IMG/VR virus record: IMGVR_UViG_3300008266_008316
Location: 29,923-93,922 of that record
Source: a virus
Length of the DNA: 64,000 nt
Reading direction: 5' to 3' (one strand)
The first letter of the stretch is position 1, and each line of letters opens with the position of its first letter. Of the stretch, positions 17,341 to 25,999 are shown one piece after another. Position numbers and translations under genes: made by a program. The notes under the pieces were generated by a model. It saw only the letters and a program-made list of their open reading frames with translations. It made no database searches and was not told where the DNA came from.

Positions 17341-17348
17341 TATTTATA
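17341..17348 (+). promoter_or_regulatory. TATTTATA motif, candidate promoter element
   Basis: TATTTATAGATACAC sits in the gap before the gene at 17368, 19 bases from its ATG. The extension GATAC is shared with the copy at 31144. Confidence 0.45.
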
Positions 17349-17367
17349 GATACACATCCAACTGATA

Positions 17368-17628
17368 ATGTTTATGGGCTTAGATGATAATATTCTATGG
17401 GAAATGTCTTTGCCTGGTGTTGGATGTGGACACGCTTTTAAGATAAAATCAAAACAAGAAGGACATTATTTTGTGTCGAGTAGTGGAGAACTATACAGAG
17501 AAATATCTGGAAGTTATCAGCACTTGAAAAACTTTACAGGTGATATTACATTTTATGATGAGCGAACCGATTTGTTCACCGCTAATTTTAAAAACGGTAT
17601 AGCTAGAATGGTTCACTTTAAATCATAA
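17368..17628 (+). CDS. Small hypothetical protein, distant paralogue of the gene at 19427
   Basis: 86 residues; ATG 17374 is an alternative start. The C-terminal half (GELYRE, TGDITFY, FTANFKNGIARM) lines up with GHLYRE, HGDIIFY and YTARFTEGRLARI of the protein at 19427, suggesting a duplicated small beta-rich domain. Function unknown. Confidence 0.55.
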   Translation: MFMGLDDNILWEMSLPGVGCGHAFKIKSKQEGHYFVSSSGELYREISGSYQHLKNFTGDITFYDERTDLFTANFKNGIARMVHFKS

Positions 17629-17641
17629 TAACGGGGTACAA

Positions 17642-18547
17642 ATGACTAAACGGTTATATAAACAAACACTTCCATTTTATGAAGATGCAAAGGTAGCGGA
17701 CCAATTTGGTTGGCTACCATTGTCTATTATAGAACCAACGCGGGAAAGTAAAGCAAAATGGGATGTGGCATATATTGATCAAATTGATGAAGAAAAGCGT
17801 AGAAGTGATACGTCGGAATATTTGCCTGGATTGGGATTTAGTGAATTTCACGCAGGTCTATGCGAAAACATTGTTAAATACTGGAGCCTACCCGGCTCAC
17901 ATATCGTTGACCCATTTATGGGACGTGCCACACGTGCCGTAGTTTCTACTACATTAAACCGTACATATGAAGGGTACGAAATTTCTCCTAGTACCCATAA
18001 ACGTGTAACGGAGCATATGAAAGAAATTGGATTGTCGGCAAGTTTACATCTTGACGATGGGACACAATTGAAACACACGGCTGACGCTACTGTTGATTTA
18101 GTGATGACTTGTCCTCCATACTGGAACATTGAAAAGTATGAGGATGTAGATGCACAACTTTCCAGTACAGAGTCTTATGATGAGTTCATGCAGATGATTA
18201 CTGTATGTGGAAAGAATATTGCACGTGTTCTAAAACCCGGTGCGTTTTGTGTGTGGGTCTGTGCTGACTTCAGAGATTGGAGTGGGAAGAACAAATTCTA
18301 TCCATTCCATTCAGATACTATTAATACATTTACAAAAGACGCTGGACTACTGTTTCACGATATTGTAATTATCAAAAACAATTCTCCGTTTGCCGCACTT
18401 CAAGCCGGAAAGGTTGCGGCAAAACGATACACCAGTAAAGTTCACGAATATGTGTTGGTTTTTAGAAAAGAAGGAGAATATGTTGTACCTGAACATTGTA
18501 CGTTAAACCCTATAAATGAGAACGCTGAAAAGTTCTTTGAGTTTTGA
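17642..18547 (+). CDS. SAM-dependent DNA methyltransferase, N4/N6 amino type
   Basis: 301 residues. DPFMGRATRAV (near 89) is the FxGxG SAM-binding motif, YEGYEISP follows as the acidic ribose loop, and TCPPYWNIEKY (near 156) is the catalytic (S/D/N)PPY motif with Cys in the first position. Motif order I then IV and the PPYW form suggest an adenine-N6 or cytosine-N4 methylase. A TRM11-like RNA methylase is less likely. No cognate restriction enzyme lies beside it, so it probably protects or marks phage DNA. Confidence 0.75.
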   Translation: MTKRLYKQTLPFYEDAKVADQFGWLPLSIIEPTRESKAKWDVAYIDQIDEEKRRSDTSEYLPGLGFSEFHAGLCENIVKYWSLPGSHIVDPFMGRATRAVVSTTLNRTYEGYEISPSTHKRVTEHMKEIGLSASLHLDDGTQLKHTADATVDLVMTCPPYWNIEKYEDVDAQLSSTESYDEFMQMITVCGKNIARVLKPGAFCVWVCADFRDWSGKNKFYPFHSDTINTFTKDAGLLFHDIVIIKNNSPFAALQAGKVAAKRYTSKVHEYVLVFRKEGEYVVPEHCTLNPINENAEKFFEF

Positions 18548-18550
18548 TAT

Positions 18551-19423
18551 ATGATACCGTCTAAAGTTGAAATAGGAGTTGTGGGATTGGGATATGTTGG
18601 TAGTGCCGTATTGAATGCGTACAAACTTGCTGGATATAACGTTCATACATTTGACATAGATCAATCTAAAAATCCATCGTGTCAATCATTTGAGGAATTC
18701 TTAAATACAGCAAATGTTATATATGTCGCTGTACCAACGCCTATGTTAGAAACTGGTGAGTGTGATACAAGAATAGTAGAAAGTGTTGTTCACGATTTAT
18801 GTATGACGGAAGATAAAAAAATAATCGTCATAAAATCCACAGTTCCTCCTGGTACAACAGAACGACTACAAAACTTATATAATAATCAAACCATTCTGTT
18901 TAATCCAGAATTTCTCACGGAGGCTAACTATTTAGACGACTATCTAAATCAAGAAGTTATGTTAATAGGAAAACCTTCGTTGGCTTCCCAAGAGACATCG
19001 CAGTGGGTATTGGAGAATCAATCCAAAGTACTTAAAACCTTGCGATTAGGAAAAGTAGTTTCTGCCACAACAGCAGAGTTATTCAAATACACAGCCAATC
19101 TGTTTCTAGCCACAAAAGTTTCATTTGCTAATGAGATGTCAGATATCGCAAATAATGCTGGTGTTGAATGGAAGGAAATAGAACGGTTGTTAGTTGAAGA
19201 TAGTAGGTTAGGAAAAACGCACTGGAAGGTGCCTGGTCCAGATGGACATAAAGGATTTGGTGGAACCTGTTTTCCCAAAGATTTATCCGCATTAATTTCC
19301 TATGCTAAAAACAACAACACACCTACACCACTACTACGTGCGGTATGGGGTCGTAATGTTTTAGTAGATAGACCAGAACGTGATTGGGAACAATTAAAAG
19401 GAAGAGCAATTTCTGGAGAATAA
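18551..19423 (+). CDS. UDP-glucose/GDP-mannose dehydrogenase family protein, shortened
   Basis: 290 residues; typical family members have 390-450. The N-terminal NAD domain (GVVGLGYVGSAV) and the central domain are intact. KSTVPPGT, FNPEFLTEA and GGTCFPKD (catalytic Cys240) are present. The C-terminal nucleotide-sugar-binding domain is mostly missing. The enzyme oxidises the C6 alcohol of a nucleotide sugar to a uronic acid. The truncation implies altered substrate binding or a smaller substrate. Confidence 0.8.
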   Translation: MIPSKVEIGVVGLGYVGSAVLNAYKLAGYNVHTFDIDQSKNPSCQSFEEFLNTANVIYVAVPTPMLETGECDTRIVESVVHDLCMTEDKKIIVIKSTVPPGTTERLQNLYNNQTILFNPEFLTEANYLDDYLNQEVMLIGKPSLASQETSQWVLENQSKVLKTLRLGKVVSATTAELFKYTANLFLATKVSFANEMSDIANNAGVEWKEIERLLVEDSRLGKTHWKVPGPDGHKGFGGTCFPKDLSALISYAKNNNTPTPLLRAVWGRNVLVDRPERDWEQLKGRAISGE

Positions 19424-19426
19424 GTT

Positions 19427-19789
19427 ATGGGAATGTTTGACTATCTTGAAGTACAACAAAAAATACCTGGATACGCAGGTATTCCTGACGAAGAGTTTCA
19501 AACAAAATCATTTGAAAACTTAATGGATAAATATATTATAACTGTTAAAGGTCATTTATACAGAGAGAGATGGCAATACGAGTGGGTGGAAGAACCAGAG
19601 CATTTCTTAAAAGGATATATTAGAAAAATAGAAGGTTCACTTACAAGAGAGTACTTGACAGACTTCCACGGCGATATTATATTTTATACAAGTAAACCTA
19701 TTACAGAGAACCGTGTTTGGAGAGATTATACCGCTAGGTTCACCGAAGGTAGGCTCGCTCGTATTTGGTACGAAGATAAACAATATTAA
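19427..19789 (+). CDS. Hypothetical protein, MGMFDYL family
   Basis: 120 residues. The opening MGMFDYLEV and the segment DEEFQTKSFENLMDKY match a recurring small phage protein type known only as hypothetical. Beta-rich, no Cys pairs. It resembles the protein at 17368 in its C-terminal half. GGAG precedes the start; it is followed by the sliding clamp. Confidence 0.6.
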   Translation: MGMFDYLEVQQKIPGYAGIPDEEFQTKSFENLMDKYIITVKGHLYRERWQYEWVEEPEHFLKGYIRKIEGSLTREYLTDFHGDIIFYTSKPITENRVWRDYTARFTEGRLARIWYEDKQY

Positions 19790-19810
19790 ACAATCAAGAG
19801 GTTAAAGGTT

Positions 19811-20536
19811 ATGGAAAAGTCAAAGTTTGAAAAGTTCATTGGAAAATATAATCTGGGTGGTTCGTGTGAGAGTGTTCTTTATAACGTAGAGAACTCTTCT
19901 ATCACGACACGTGCTATTTCCGATGACAAGAATGTACTCTGTGAAGTAATTGCCCCGTCGATGGGATTGAAGGATGGTAACTATGCCGTCTATGAAACCG
20001 CCAAGCTCCGTTCACTCCTTGGGGTTCTTGGTGAGACGCTTTCTGTGAACGTAAAGAAGTCTGGTGATAAGGCTGTTGGTATGACGTTTGATGATACGAA
20101 TACGGAAGTCACGTTTGTTCTCGCTGACGCTACCGTAATTCCAGCTGTTCCCGATCTAAAGAAGCTTCCGCCATTTGAGATGACAATTGAGATGGATGAA
20201 CAGTTTATCAACACGTTCGTTAAGGCTAAGGGTGCTCTTGCCGATGTTGATACATTCGCTGTAATGAGTGAGGGTGAGGATGAAACGGCAAACGTTGTTC
20301 TTGGGTTCTCGTCGCTTAATACCAATCGTGTGAAGCTCAAGGCTAAGACGACTGAAGCTACGGAACTGAAGCCCACTTCGTTCTCCGCCAAGTATCTCCG
20401 TGAAATCCTCGTTGCCAATAAGGACGCGAAGGGTGGTAAGCTGGAAATATCTTCAAAGGGATTGGCTCGTACCTCGTTCAACGTAGACAATATCAAGTCT
20501 ACCTATTATCTCGTACAGATTGATACGAAGGAATAA
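19811..20536 (+). CDS. Sliding clamp (T4 gp45-like)
   Basis: 241 residues, close to T4 gp45 (228). Two repeated clamp-type domains are suggested by the pattern, including IPAVPDLKKLPPFEMTIEMD at the linker and FNVDNIKSTYYLVQID at the C-terminus. A trimer would ring DNA and tether the family B polymerase; in T4 it also couples replication to late transcription. Codon use is biased to AAG, CTC and GTT/GCT, indicating strong expression. GAGGT/AAGGT precedes the ATG. Confidence 0.85.
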   Translation: MEKSKFEKFIGKYNLGGSCESVLYNVENSSITTRAISDDKNVLCEVIAPSMGLKDGNYAVYETAKLRSLLGVLGETLSVNVKKSGDKAVGMTFDDTNTEVTFVLADATVIPAVPDLKKLPPFEMTIEMDEQFINTFVKAKGALADVDTFAVMSEGEDETANVVLGFSSLNTNRVKLKAKTTEATELKPTSFSAKYLREILVANKDAKGGKLEISSKGLARTSFNVDNIKSTYYLVQIDTKE

Positions 20537-20655
20537 TGACAACCGAACAGAATGACATCGACCAGTATTGGGGATTGTTCGTGTTTGGATTTGGATTGTT
20601 CGTGATGGGTATGCACAAACTTCTTAAAAAACTTTTTGGAAATAATAATGACTAA
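20536..20655 (+). CDS. 39-residue single-span membrane protein
   Basis: The ATG overlaps the clamp stop codon (TAATG) and the gene overlaps the next start. A polar N-terminus, a hydrophobic span (YWGLFVFGFGLFVMGM) and a basic tail (HKLLKKLFG) make a plausible small inner-membrane protein oriented with the tail in the cytoplasm. Function unknown. Confidence 0.55.
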   Translation: MTTEQNDIDQYWGLFVFGFGLFVMGMHKLLKKLFGNNND

Positions 20656-21829
20656 ATTCGCTGAATTCTTTGATGTACCAGAAATTTCTATTGACGATGC
20701 GAAGAAACGCTTCGTTGATAATATGGACATGCTTAAAACCATGCCCGTGCAGGAACAGACGCTCTACAAGAAGTGGAAGGAAGTCAAAGGATATTATGCG
20801 AATAAGGTGGACCCGTCCAGAATTGTGAAAGCAAAAATCTGGACGCCCACCGACATTATGAATAAAGAACAGACCGTGGCTGAAATCAACGCTCTTCAGC
20901 CACGGATTCGTTACGTTGTACCCAAGAGCAATGATGAAGTAGATTGGTTGATGCTTCGAGTGTTTTCACATACAATGGAGTTCGACCAGAACCCCGGTCG
21001 TTTCTTGAAGTTTCTTGTTTATGATGAACCTACTGGAAAGTATCTTGGTGCTGTCTCGTTGGGTAGTGATGTTATTGCGATTACGTGCCGTGACAGCTGG
21101 ATTGGTTGGGACAAGGACACCAAGCTGAAGGGAAAGTTGAATAACTCTGCTATTGGCACGTGTATTATGGCAACCCAGCCATTCGGATATAACTTCTTGG
21201 GTGGGAAGCTTGTTGCATCAATGTTGACTACAAAAGTTGTTGCTGATGTATGGGAAAAACTGTACAATAATAAACTGGCGGGACTCACCACAACGTCTTT
21301 GTATGGTGGTCACAGTATGTACCAACGTATTCCGTTCTGGAAGGAGATGGGTTTGAGTAAGGGAGCAATCGCTATCAAACCCGATGATGATGTATACGAT
21401 GAATGGCACCAATGGATTAAGGAGAATATGGCAGATGAATACGATAAAAAGATTCGTTCGAAAGATACGGCTCACGGCCCTGTTACTGGAATTAAACAGC
21501 AAATCCTTTCTATCATCTTTAAGGCTGTGGGAATAAGTCAGTCCAAGTATAAGCATGGATTTGAACGTGGAGTGTATTATGCTCCGTTGTATGAGAATAC
21601 ACGGGAGTTCTTGAAGGGAGAGATTACAGAGGAACAATTGGTACCGCTGAAGAAACTTGAAAAGGATGTGGACGCTGTGTTAGATTGGTGGAGGCCGAAG
21701 GCCATTCAGCGGTATCTTAATCTCTATGAGCAGGGACGTATCAAGCCAGAGATTTTGTATTATAATAATTTGATTAATCTGTCGTGGGATGAGGCAAAAG
21801 AAACTTATCTAGGAGATGTCGGACGATGA
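20648..21829 (+). CDS. DUF4338/DruA-like protein
   Basis: 393 residues from ATG 20648. The central segment (GKYLGAVSLGSDVIAITCRD, then WIGWD, NNSAIGTCIMATQPFGYNFLGG, TTSLYGGHSMY) resembles DUF4338, a GNAT-like domain known from the Druantia defence protein DruA and from many phage proteins. The C-terminal part is helical. In bacteria DUF4338 proteins belong to a defence system. In a phage it might modify DNA or counter defence, which I infer only. It sits between clamp and clamp-loader genes. Confidence 0.5.
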   Translation: MTKFAEFFDVPEISIDDAKKRFVDNMDMLKTMPVQEQTLYKKWKEVKGYYANKVDPSRIVKAKIWTPTDIMNKEQTVAEINALQPRIRYVVPKSNDEVDWLMLRVFSHTMEFDQNPGRFLKFLVYDEPTGKYLGAVSLGSDVIAITCRDSWIGWDKDTKLKGKLNNSAIGTCIMATQPFGYNFLGGKLVASMLTTKVVADVWEKLYNNKLAGLTTTSLYGGHSMYQRIPFWKEMGLSKGAIAIKPDDDVYDEWHQWIKENMADEYDKKIRSKDTAHGPVTGIKQQILSIIFKAVGISQSKYKHGFERGVYYAPLYENTREFLKGEITEEQLVPLKKLEKDVDAVLDWWRPKAIQRYLNLYEQGRIKPEILYYNNLINLSWDEAKETYLGDVGR

Positions 21830-22077
21830 TTACTGTTACTACTATGGGATTTATTATTGGTCTTGCAGCATATTTCGCATTTGGTTTTCTGTTTATGATT
21901 ATCTGTGCTAAAATGGGATTGATTGGAAAGTATGAACCGTCGTTGTTCTACTGGATTTTTTGGCCGGTTGCTATTTTTATGAAGATACTGGATGGGATAC
22001 TTTTGTATCTTGCACAGATTTCATATCGGATTGAAACATTCGTTGATACACTAAAGCCACAAACAAAAGGCGACTAA
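21826..22077 (+). CDS. Small two-span membrane protein
   Basis: 83 residues with hydrophobic segments at about 4-26 and 36-60 and a polar C-terminal tail. The ATG overlaps the upstream stop and its own stop overlaps the next start (TAATGG). No recognised family. Confidence 0.6.
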   Translation: MITVTTMGFIIGLAAYFAFGFLFMIICAKMGLIGKYEPSLFYWIFWPVAIFMKILDGILLYLAQISYRIETFVDTLKPQTKGD

Positions 22078-23402
22078 TGGATATTACAAACTTTTTAGAA
22101 TCAACATACGATGCTCATCAGCAGTATGATTATCGTGTGTTGATTTATGGTAACTACACCGATATTGAAAACCTTGAACGAGATAGTTTTGTTCAAGTAT
22201 TGAAACCCGTGCTTACCAATATGGATGACCGGCATAAAATTCATTATACGTTGCTGACCCCATCCACGATTAAAAGTTTGAACAAGCCCAACGTCAAGCA
22301 AGTCATTTACAAGTTGCCCACGTATCCCAATCTGATGCGGACACACTTTGATGCAACGGAGTTCTTGAAGGTAATTGATTGGAGACACAATGACTATGAT
22401 ATTATTTATAGTCATCTCCCAGAACATACCTCACAGATTGCGAACGTCATTCATAACAGCACACATCTCATGCCAAAGATTATCGGATATTGTCATTGGT
22501 TTGAAGTAGCGGAGAACGCTCCCTACGCCAAGACAATGTTCCTTAACAACATTTTGGGCATACTGGAAATGGAAGAATGTGGGGTAAATAGTAAGTGGTT
22601 GAAGAACTTTGTGATTGAATATGCAAAAGAACATTTCAACGACAATGTGATTGCACAGCTTGACAAGATTATTCAGCCACATTACTTGGGCGTAGATAGA
22701 AGTGAAGTACGAGATGTCAGTAACATTATTCCCAAGTCGGTTATCTTCAATCATCGTGCGAATGACTACACGGGCTGGAATTGGTTTGTGAAAGCAATGG
22801 ATGATCTCTGGCAGAAGCGTCAAGACTTTACCGTCTATACGACCTATGCCAAGATTGACCGTCCGTGGAATAAGCAGATTGATGAACCAACGCGTGAAGG
22901 ATATATGGCACAGATGCAACGGATGCAGTTTGGGGTTGCGTGCTTTGAAGGATATTCGGCATGGAGTATCAGCACCACCGATGGGTTGTCAATGAACGTT
23001 CCATACTTGCTCCCGAAGAAACTCTGCTATCCCGAAATGGTTCCCGCTGATTATCCATACTTCTATAAGAACCGAGCGGAATTCGTAGAGAAGTTTGAAG
23101 AAATGCTAGATAACCCATTAACCTATAATACTAAAGAACTGTCATATAATATGTTATGGGGTATTAGAATTGACCAATGGTTTGATAAGTGGGATAAAGT
23201 ATTTACGTTTAAGAAGATGTTAAACTCAAAAGCAATTGATAACATCATTGACATTATCCATACTCGGAAGTATATTTCAAAGTATGACTTATTGAATGAA
23301 CTCGGATGGGGTGTTCAAATTAAATGGAGCCCGTATCGAAATACGTTACGAGAACACCCAAACATTAAACTAACGGCGGATGGTTATGAGTGGAAAGACT
23401 GA
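22077..23402 (+). CDS. GT-B glycosyltransferase with extra C-terminal winged-helix-like domain
   Basis: 441 residues. The layout suggests a GT-B enzyme: an N-terminal Rossmann-like half with IIYSHLPEHTSQIAN, and a C-terminal half with FNHRANDYTGWNWFVKAM, ACFEGYSAW and ISTTDGLSMNVPYLLP. Residues about 385-441 (RKYISKYDLLNELGWGVQIK onward) look like a small winged helix. With clamp and clamp-loader genes on either side, the tail could bind DNA and the enzyme could glycosylate modified bases, as T4 glucosyltransferases do. That is an inference; a protein or surface acceptor is also possible. Confidence 0.6.
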   Translation: MDITNFLESTYDAHQQYDYRVLIYGNYTDIENLERDSFVQVLKPVLTNMDDRHKIHYTLLTPSTIKSLNKPNVKQVIYKLPTYPNLMRTHFDATEFLKVIDWRHNDYDIIYSHLPEHTSQIANVIHNSTHLMPKIIGYCHWFEVAENAPYAKTMFLNNILGILEMEECGVNSKWLKNFVIEYAKEHFNDNVIAQLDKIIQPHYLGVDRSEVRDVSNIIPKSVIFNHRANDYTGWNWFVKAMDDLWQKRQDFTVYTTYAKIDRPWNKQIDEPTREGYMAQMQRMQFGVACFEGYSAWSISTTDGLSMNVPYLLPKKLCYPEMVPADYPYFYKNRAEFVEKFEEMLDNPLTYNTKELSYNMLWGIRIDQWFDKWDKVFTFKKMLNSKAIDNIIDIIHTRKYISKYDLLNELGWGVQIKWSPYRNTLREHPNIKLTADGYEWKD

Positions 23403-24306
23403 ACATACGATTTGGGTTGAACGATATCGACCTGATACATTAGAAGGATATGTTGGTAACGATGCTGTCAAGGCAAAGCTTGCACAGTATATTGAAACAC
23501 AGGATATTCCTCATCTGTTGTTTTATGGAACGGCCGGAACGGGAAAGACAACTGCGGCAAAGCTCTTGGTGAAAAATATTGAGTGTGATTATATGTTTAT
23601 CAATGCTTCAGACGAACGTGGTATCGATACAGTTCGTGACAAGATTAAGGGATTTGCTTCTACGATTGGATTTAAACCGTTGAAGATTGTGGTGTTGGAT
23701 GAAGCAGACTTTTTGGGTCGAGAAGCACAACCCGCTCTTCGTAACTTGATGGAAGCGTATTCGGCTACGACCCGATTCATCTTGACGGCAAACTATATCG
23801 AACGGATTATTGACCCACTTGTTTCACGAACGCAGGTCTATAAGTTGACTCCGCCCAGTAAGAAAGATGCGGCATTGAAACTTACCGAGATACTTAAGAA
23901 TGAAGGCGTTGAATATGATAAACAGACTGTCGTACAGATCGTCAACGCGTATTATCCCGACCTTCGGAAGATTATCAATACCGCACAACTCCAAACCCGT
24001 GACGGAAATCTGCATGTCAGCGTTGAGGAACTGATTGGCCAGGATATGAAACTGAAAGTGGTGGATGTGCTTACCAACTCAATTCCACTAAAGGAAAAAA
24101 TCAATCAGATTCGACAGATTGTTGCAGACCAACAAATTCAAGATTTTACGGAACTGTATCAACTATTATATCAATATGTAGAAACATACGCTCCGAATAA
24201 AGTACCAGAAGCAGTAATAGCTATCGCTGAAGGATTGTATAGAGATGGTCAAGTCCCCGATAGAGAAATTAATTTCGTAGCAACTTTGTATACAATTTTA
24301 AATTAA
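23386..24306 (+). CDS. Clamp loader large subunit (T4 gp44/RFC-like AAA+)
   Basis: 306 residues. WVERYRPDTLEGYVG is the typical RFC N-terminus; Walker A is GTAGTGKTT, Walker B VVLDEADFL, sensor 1 ILTANY, and SRTQVYKL carries the SRC-like arginine finger. It loads the sliding clamp at primer ends using ATP. ATG 23386 is preferred to 23380 because of the upstream GGATGGTT. It overlaps the glycosyltransferase gene by 17 bases. Confidence 0.9.
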   Translation: MSGKTEHTIWVERYRPDTLEGYVGNDAVKAKLAQYIETQDIPHLLFYGTAGTGKTTAAKLLVKNIECDYMFINASDERGIDTVRDKIKGFASTIGFKPLKIVVLDEADFLGREAQPALRNLMEAYSATTRFILTANYIERIIDPLVSRTQVYKLTPPSKKDAALKLTEILKNEGVEYDKQTVVQIVNAYYPDLRKIINTAQLQTRDGNLHVSVEELIGQDMKLKVVDVLTNSIPLKEKINQIRQIVADQQIQDFTELYQLLYQYVETYAPNKVPEAVIAIAEGLYRDGQVPDREINFVATLYTILN

Positions 24307-24315
24307 GAGGATTAT

Positions 24316-24597
24316 ATGTCACAACAGCAACCACCGATGAATTTGGATTTAACTAATGCACAAGATATCACGTGCGATAACTGCGGAAACTATACTTTCC
24401 AAGAAGTTGCACTGATGAAGCGTATTTCCGCTCTTGTTTCTCCAACTGGTAAGGAAGCAATTGTTCCGATTCCTACATTTGCATGTAACGCGTGTGGATT
24501 TATCAACAAGCAATTCCTACCTGTTCGTATTCGTGAAGAAGAACTCGCGGCAAATGAACATGCGACCAGCAAGCCGTCTCTTACTTTAGAGAAGTAA
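24316..24597 (+). CDS. Zinc-ribbon protein
   Basis: 93 residues. ITCDNCGNYTF and FACNACGFINKQFL form a four-Cys zinc ribbon separated by about 35 residues. Short zinc-ribbon proteins of this form occur beside clamp-loader or late-transcription genes of large phages. AGAGG precedes the ATG. Possible nucleic-acid or protein adaptor; function unproven. Confidence 0.6.
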   Translation: MSQQQPPMNLDLTNAQDITCDNCGNYTFQEVALMKRISALVSPTGKEAIVPIPTFACNACGFINKQFLPVRIREEELAANEHATSKPSLTLEK

Positions 24598-24598
24598 A

Positions 24599-25177
24599 AT
24601 GAATAATGAGGATATGCAGGGATATGGAATTCCCGACATGCGTTCCAGTTCACTAACAGATAAAGGTATTTATTATTTTGCTGGGGAATTCAACCAAGGT
24701 AGTGTGAAGGATTGTATTACTTGGATTCTTGACGCAAACTTTCAAGACAAGACACAATATGAAGCACTTACGCTTATTATCAGTAGTTATGGCGGCGATT
24801 TGTTTTCAGCATTTGCTCTCATTGATGTAATGCGTGGAAGTGCAATTCCAGTTCGCACAATTGGATTGGGTATTATCGCAAGTGCAGGATTGATGACCTT
24901 TATTGCAGGAGAAAAGGGACATCGAATTATTACACCAAATACCAGTATCCTTTCTCACCAATGGTCTGCTGGTACTTACGGAAAGGAACACGAACTAATG
25001 GCAAGTCAGAAGCAGTTTGATTTAACCACCAAGCGTATGATTTCACATTATAAGAAGTGTACGGGTCTAACTGACAAGCAAATTAGAGCAAAGTTACTTC
25101 CAGCACAAGATGTCTGGTTGAGTGGAGAGGAAGCTAAGGAGTATGGTCTAGCTGATCAAGTTAGAAGCTTGAGGTAA
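24599..25177 (+). CDS. clpP: ClpP-family serine protease
   Basis: 192 residues. The catalytic triad is visible: Ser95 in GIIASAGLM, His120 in ILSHQ and Asp171 in PAQDVWLSGEEA; YGGDLFSAFALIDVM is the typical oligomer helix. No AAA+ unfoldase gene lies beside it, so it may work with a host Clp ATPase or alone, for example in turnover of host factors or processing of virion proteins. In many phages ClpP-like enzymes are prohead proteases, but the context here is replication rather than head genes. Confidence 0.85.
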   Translation: MNNEDMQGYGIPDMRSSSLTDKGIYYFAGEFNQGSVKDCITWILDANFQDKTQYEALTLIISSYGGDLFSAFALIDVMRGSAIPVRTIGLGIIASAGLMTFIAGEKGHRIITPNTSILSHQWSAGTYGKEHELMASQKQFDLTTKRMISHYKKCTGLTDKQIRAKLLPAQDVWLSGEEAKEYGLADQVRSLR

Positions 25178-25179
25178 AT

Positions 25180-25998
25180 ATGGAAGAAGGTTACGTCAAT
25201 ACTGGTAAAACGATTGTCCGCCATATCAACAAAGATGTGGCGGCGTCGTTTATCATTAAACATCATTACACGCATAAGTCGTCTAGTTGTCGATATGCGT
25301 TAGGGCTCTATCATATCGAAGAATCACATTCATTCTTTGAAGGACAGAGTGAAAAGCTTATTGGCGTAATGACATATGGACATCCCGTAAGTAATCGCAC
25401 AGTAGCTTCTATTACAAAAACTCATCCGTTAGAACTGGATGAGGTGTTGGAACTTACTCGGTTAGTGTGTTTGGATGGATATGGGAAGAACTTGGAAAGT
25501 CATTTTCTTGGGGAATCCTTTCGGTGGTTAAAGTACAACGCGCCAGAAGTGAAAGTCTTGGTGAGTTACGCTGACCCAGAACAAGAACACACGGGAACTA
25601 TCTATCGGGCAACGAATTGGTTATATCAAGGATGTGGTGTATCGAAGCTGATGCCTGATTATTCCATCAGATTGTTTGAACATAGTGATTGGATTCATAG
25701 TCGTACAGTAGGGGAGCGATACGGAAATAAAAACGTAGAGAACCTTGCCAGTACGATTGGACATACATTCTGGCGTAAAGAAGAAACGGCAAAACATCGA
25801 TACATCTATTTCCTCTGTAATAAGAAAGAGAAGAAACGGATACTAAACGATTTGAAGATTCCTATTATGTCGTATAAGGATATTAAAGAATACACACAAC
25901 TTATCCAGAAGGTGTATGTAAAAGATGGGAAGATGGACAAGATAGAAGTGCTACAAGGTGTGGATAACGGCTGGGCAAACAAACAACAGGTTATGTAA
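25180..25998 (+). CDS. Mom-like DNA base modification protein (GNAT fold)
   Basis: 272 residues. Motifs match the phage Mu Mom family: HHYTHKSSS (28-36), GVMTYGHPVS, LELTRLVCLDGYGKN and SYADPEQEHTGTIYRATNW (129-147). Mom converts adenine in DNA to N6-carbamoylmethyladenine and protects DNA from restriction. The C-terminal 60 residues are lysine-rich and extra compared with the core. The gene follows ClpP with a two-base gap and lies within the replication region. Confidence 0.75.
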   Translation: MEEGYVNTGKTIVRHINKDVAASFIIKHHYTHKSSSCRYALGLYHIEESHSFFEGQSEKLIGVMTYGHPVSNRTVASITKTHPLELDEVLELTRLVCLDGYGKNLESHFLGESFRWLKYNAPEVKVLVSYADPEQEHTGTIYRATNWLYQGCGVSKLMPDYSIRLFEHSDWIHSRTVGERYGNKNVENLASTIGHTFWRKEETAKHRYIYFLCNKKEKKRILNDLKIPIMSYKDIKEYTQLIQKVYVKDGKMDKIEVLQGVDNGWANKQQVM

Positions 25999-25999
25999 T

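Noticed and set aside
19990-20496. 168-codon minus-strand open frame
   Set aside because: Mirror of the sliding clamp gene; same codon-bias cause and no conserved motif.
24599-25177. Prohead protease
   Set aside because: The ClpP triad is present, but no portal, scaffold or capsid genes lie nearby, so a general protease role is more cautious.
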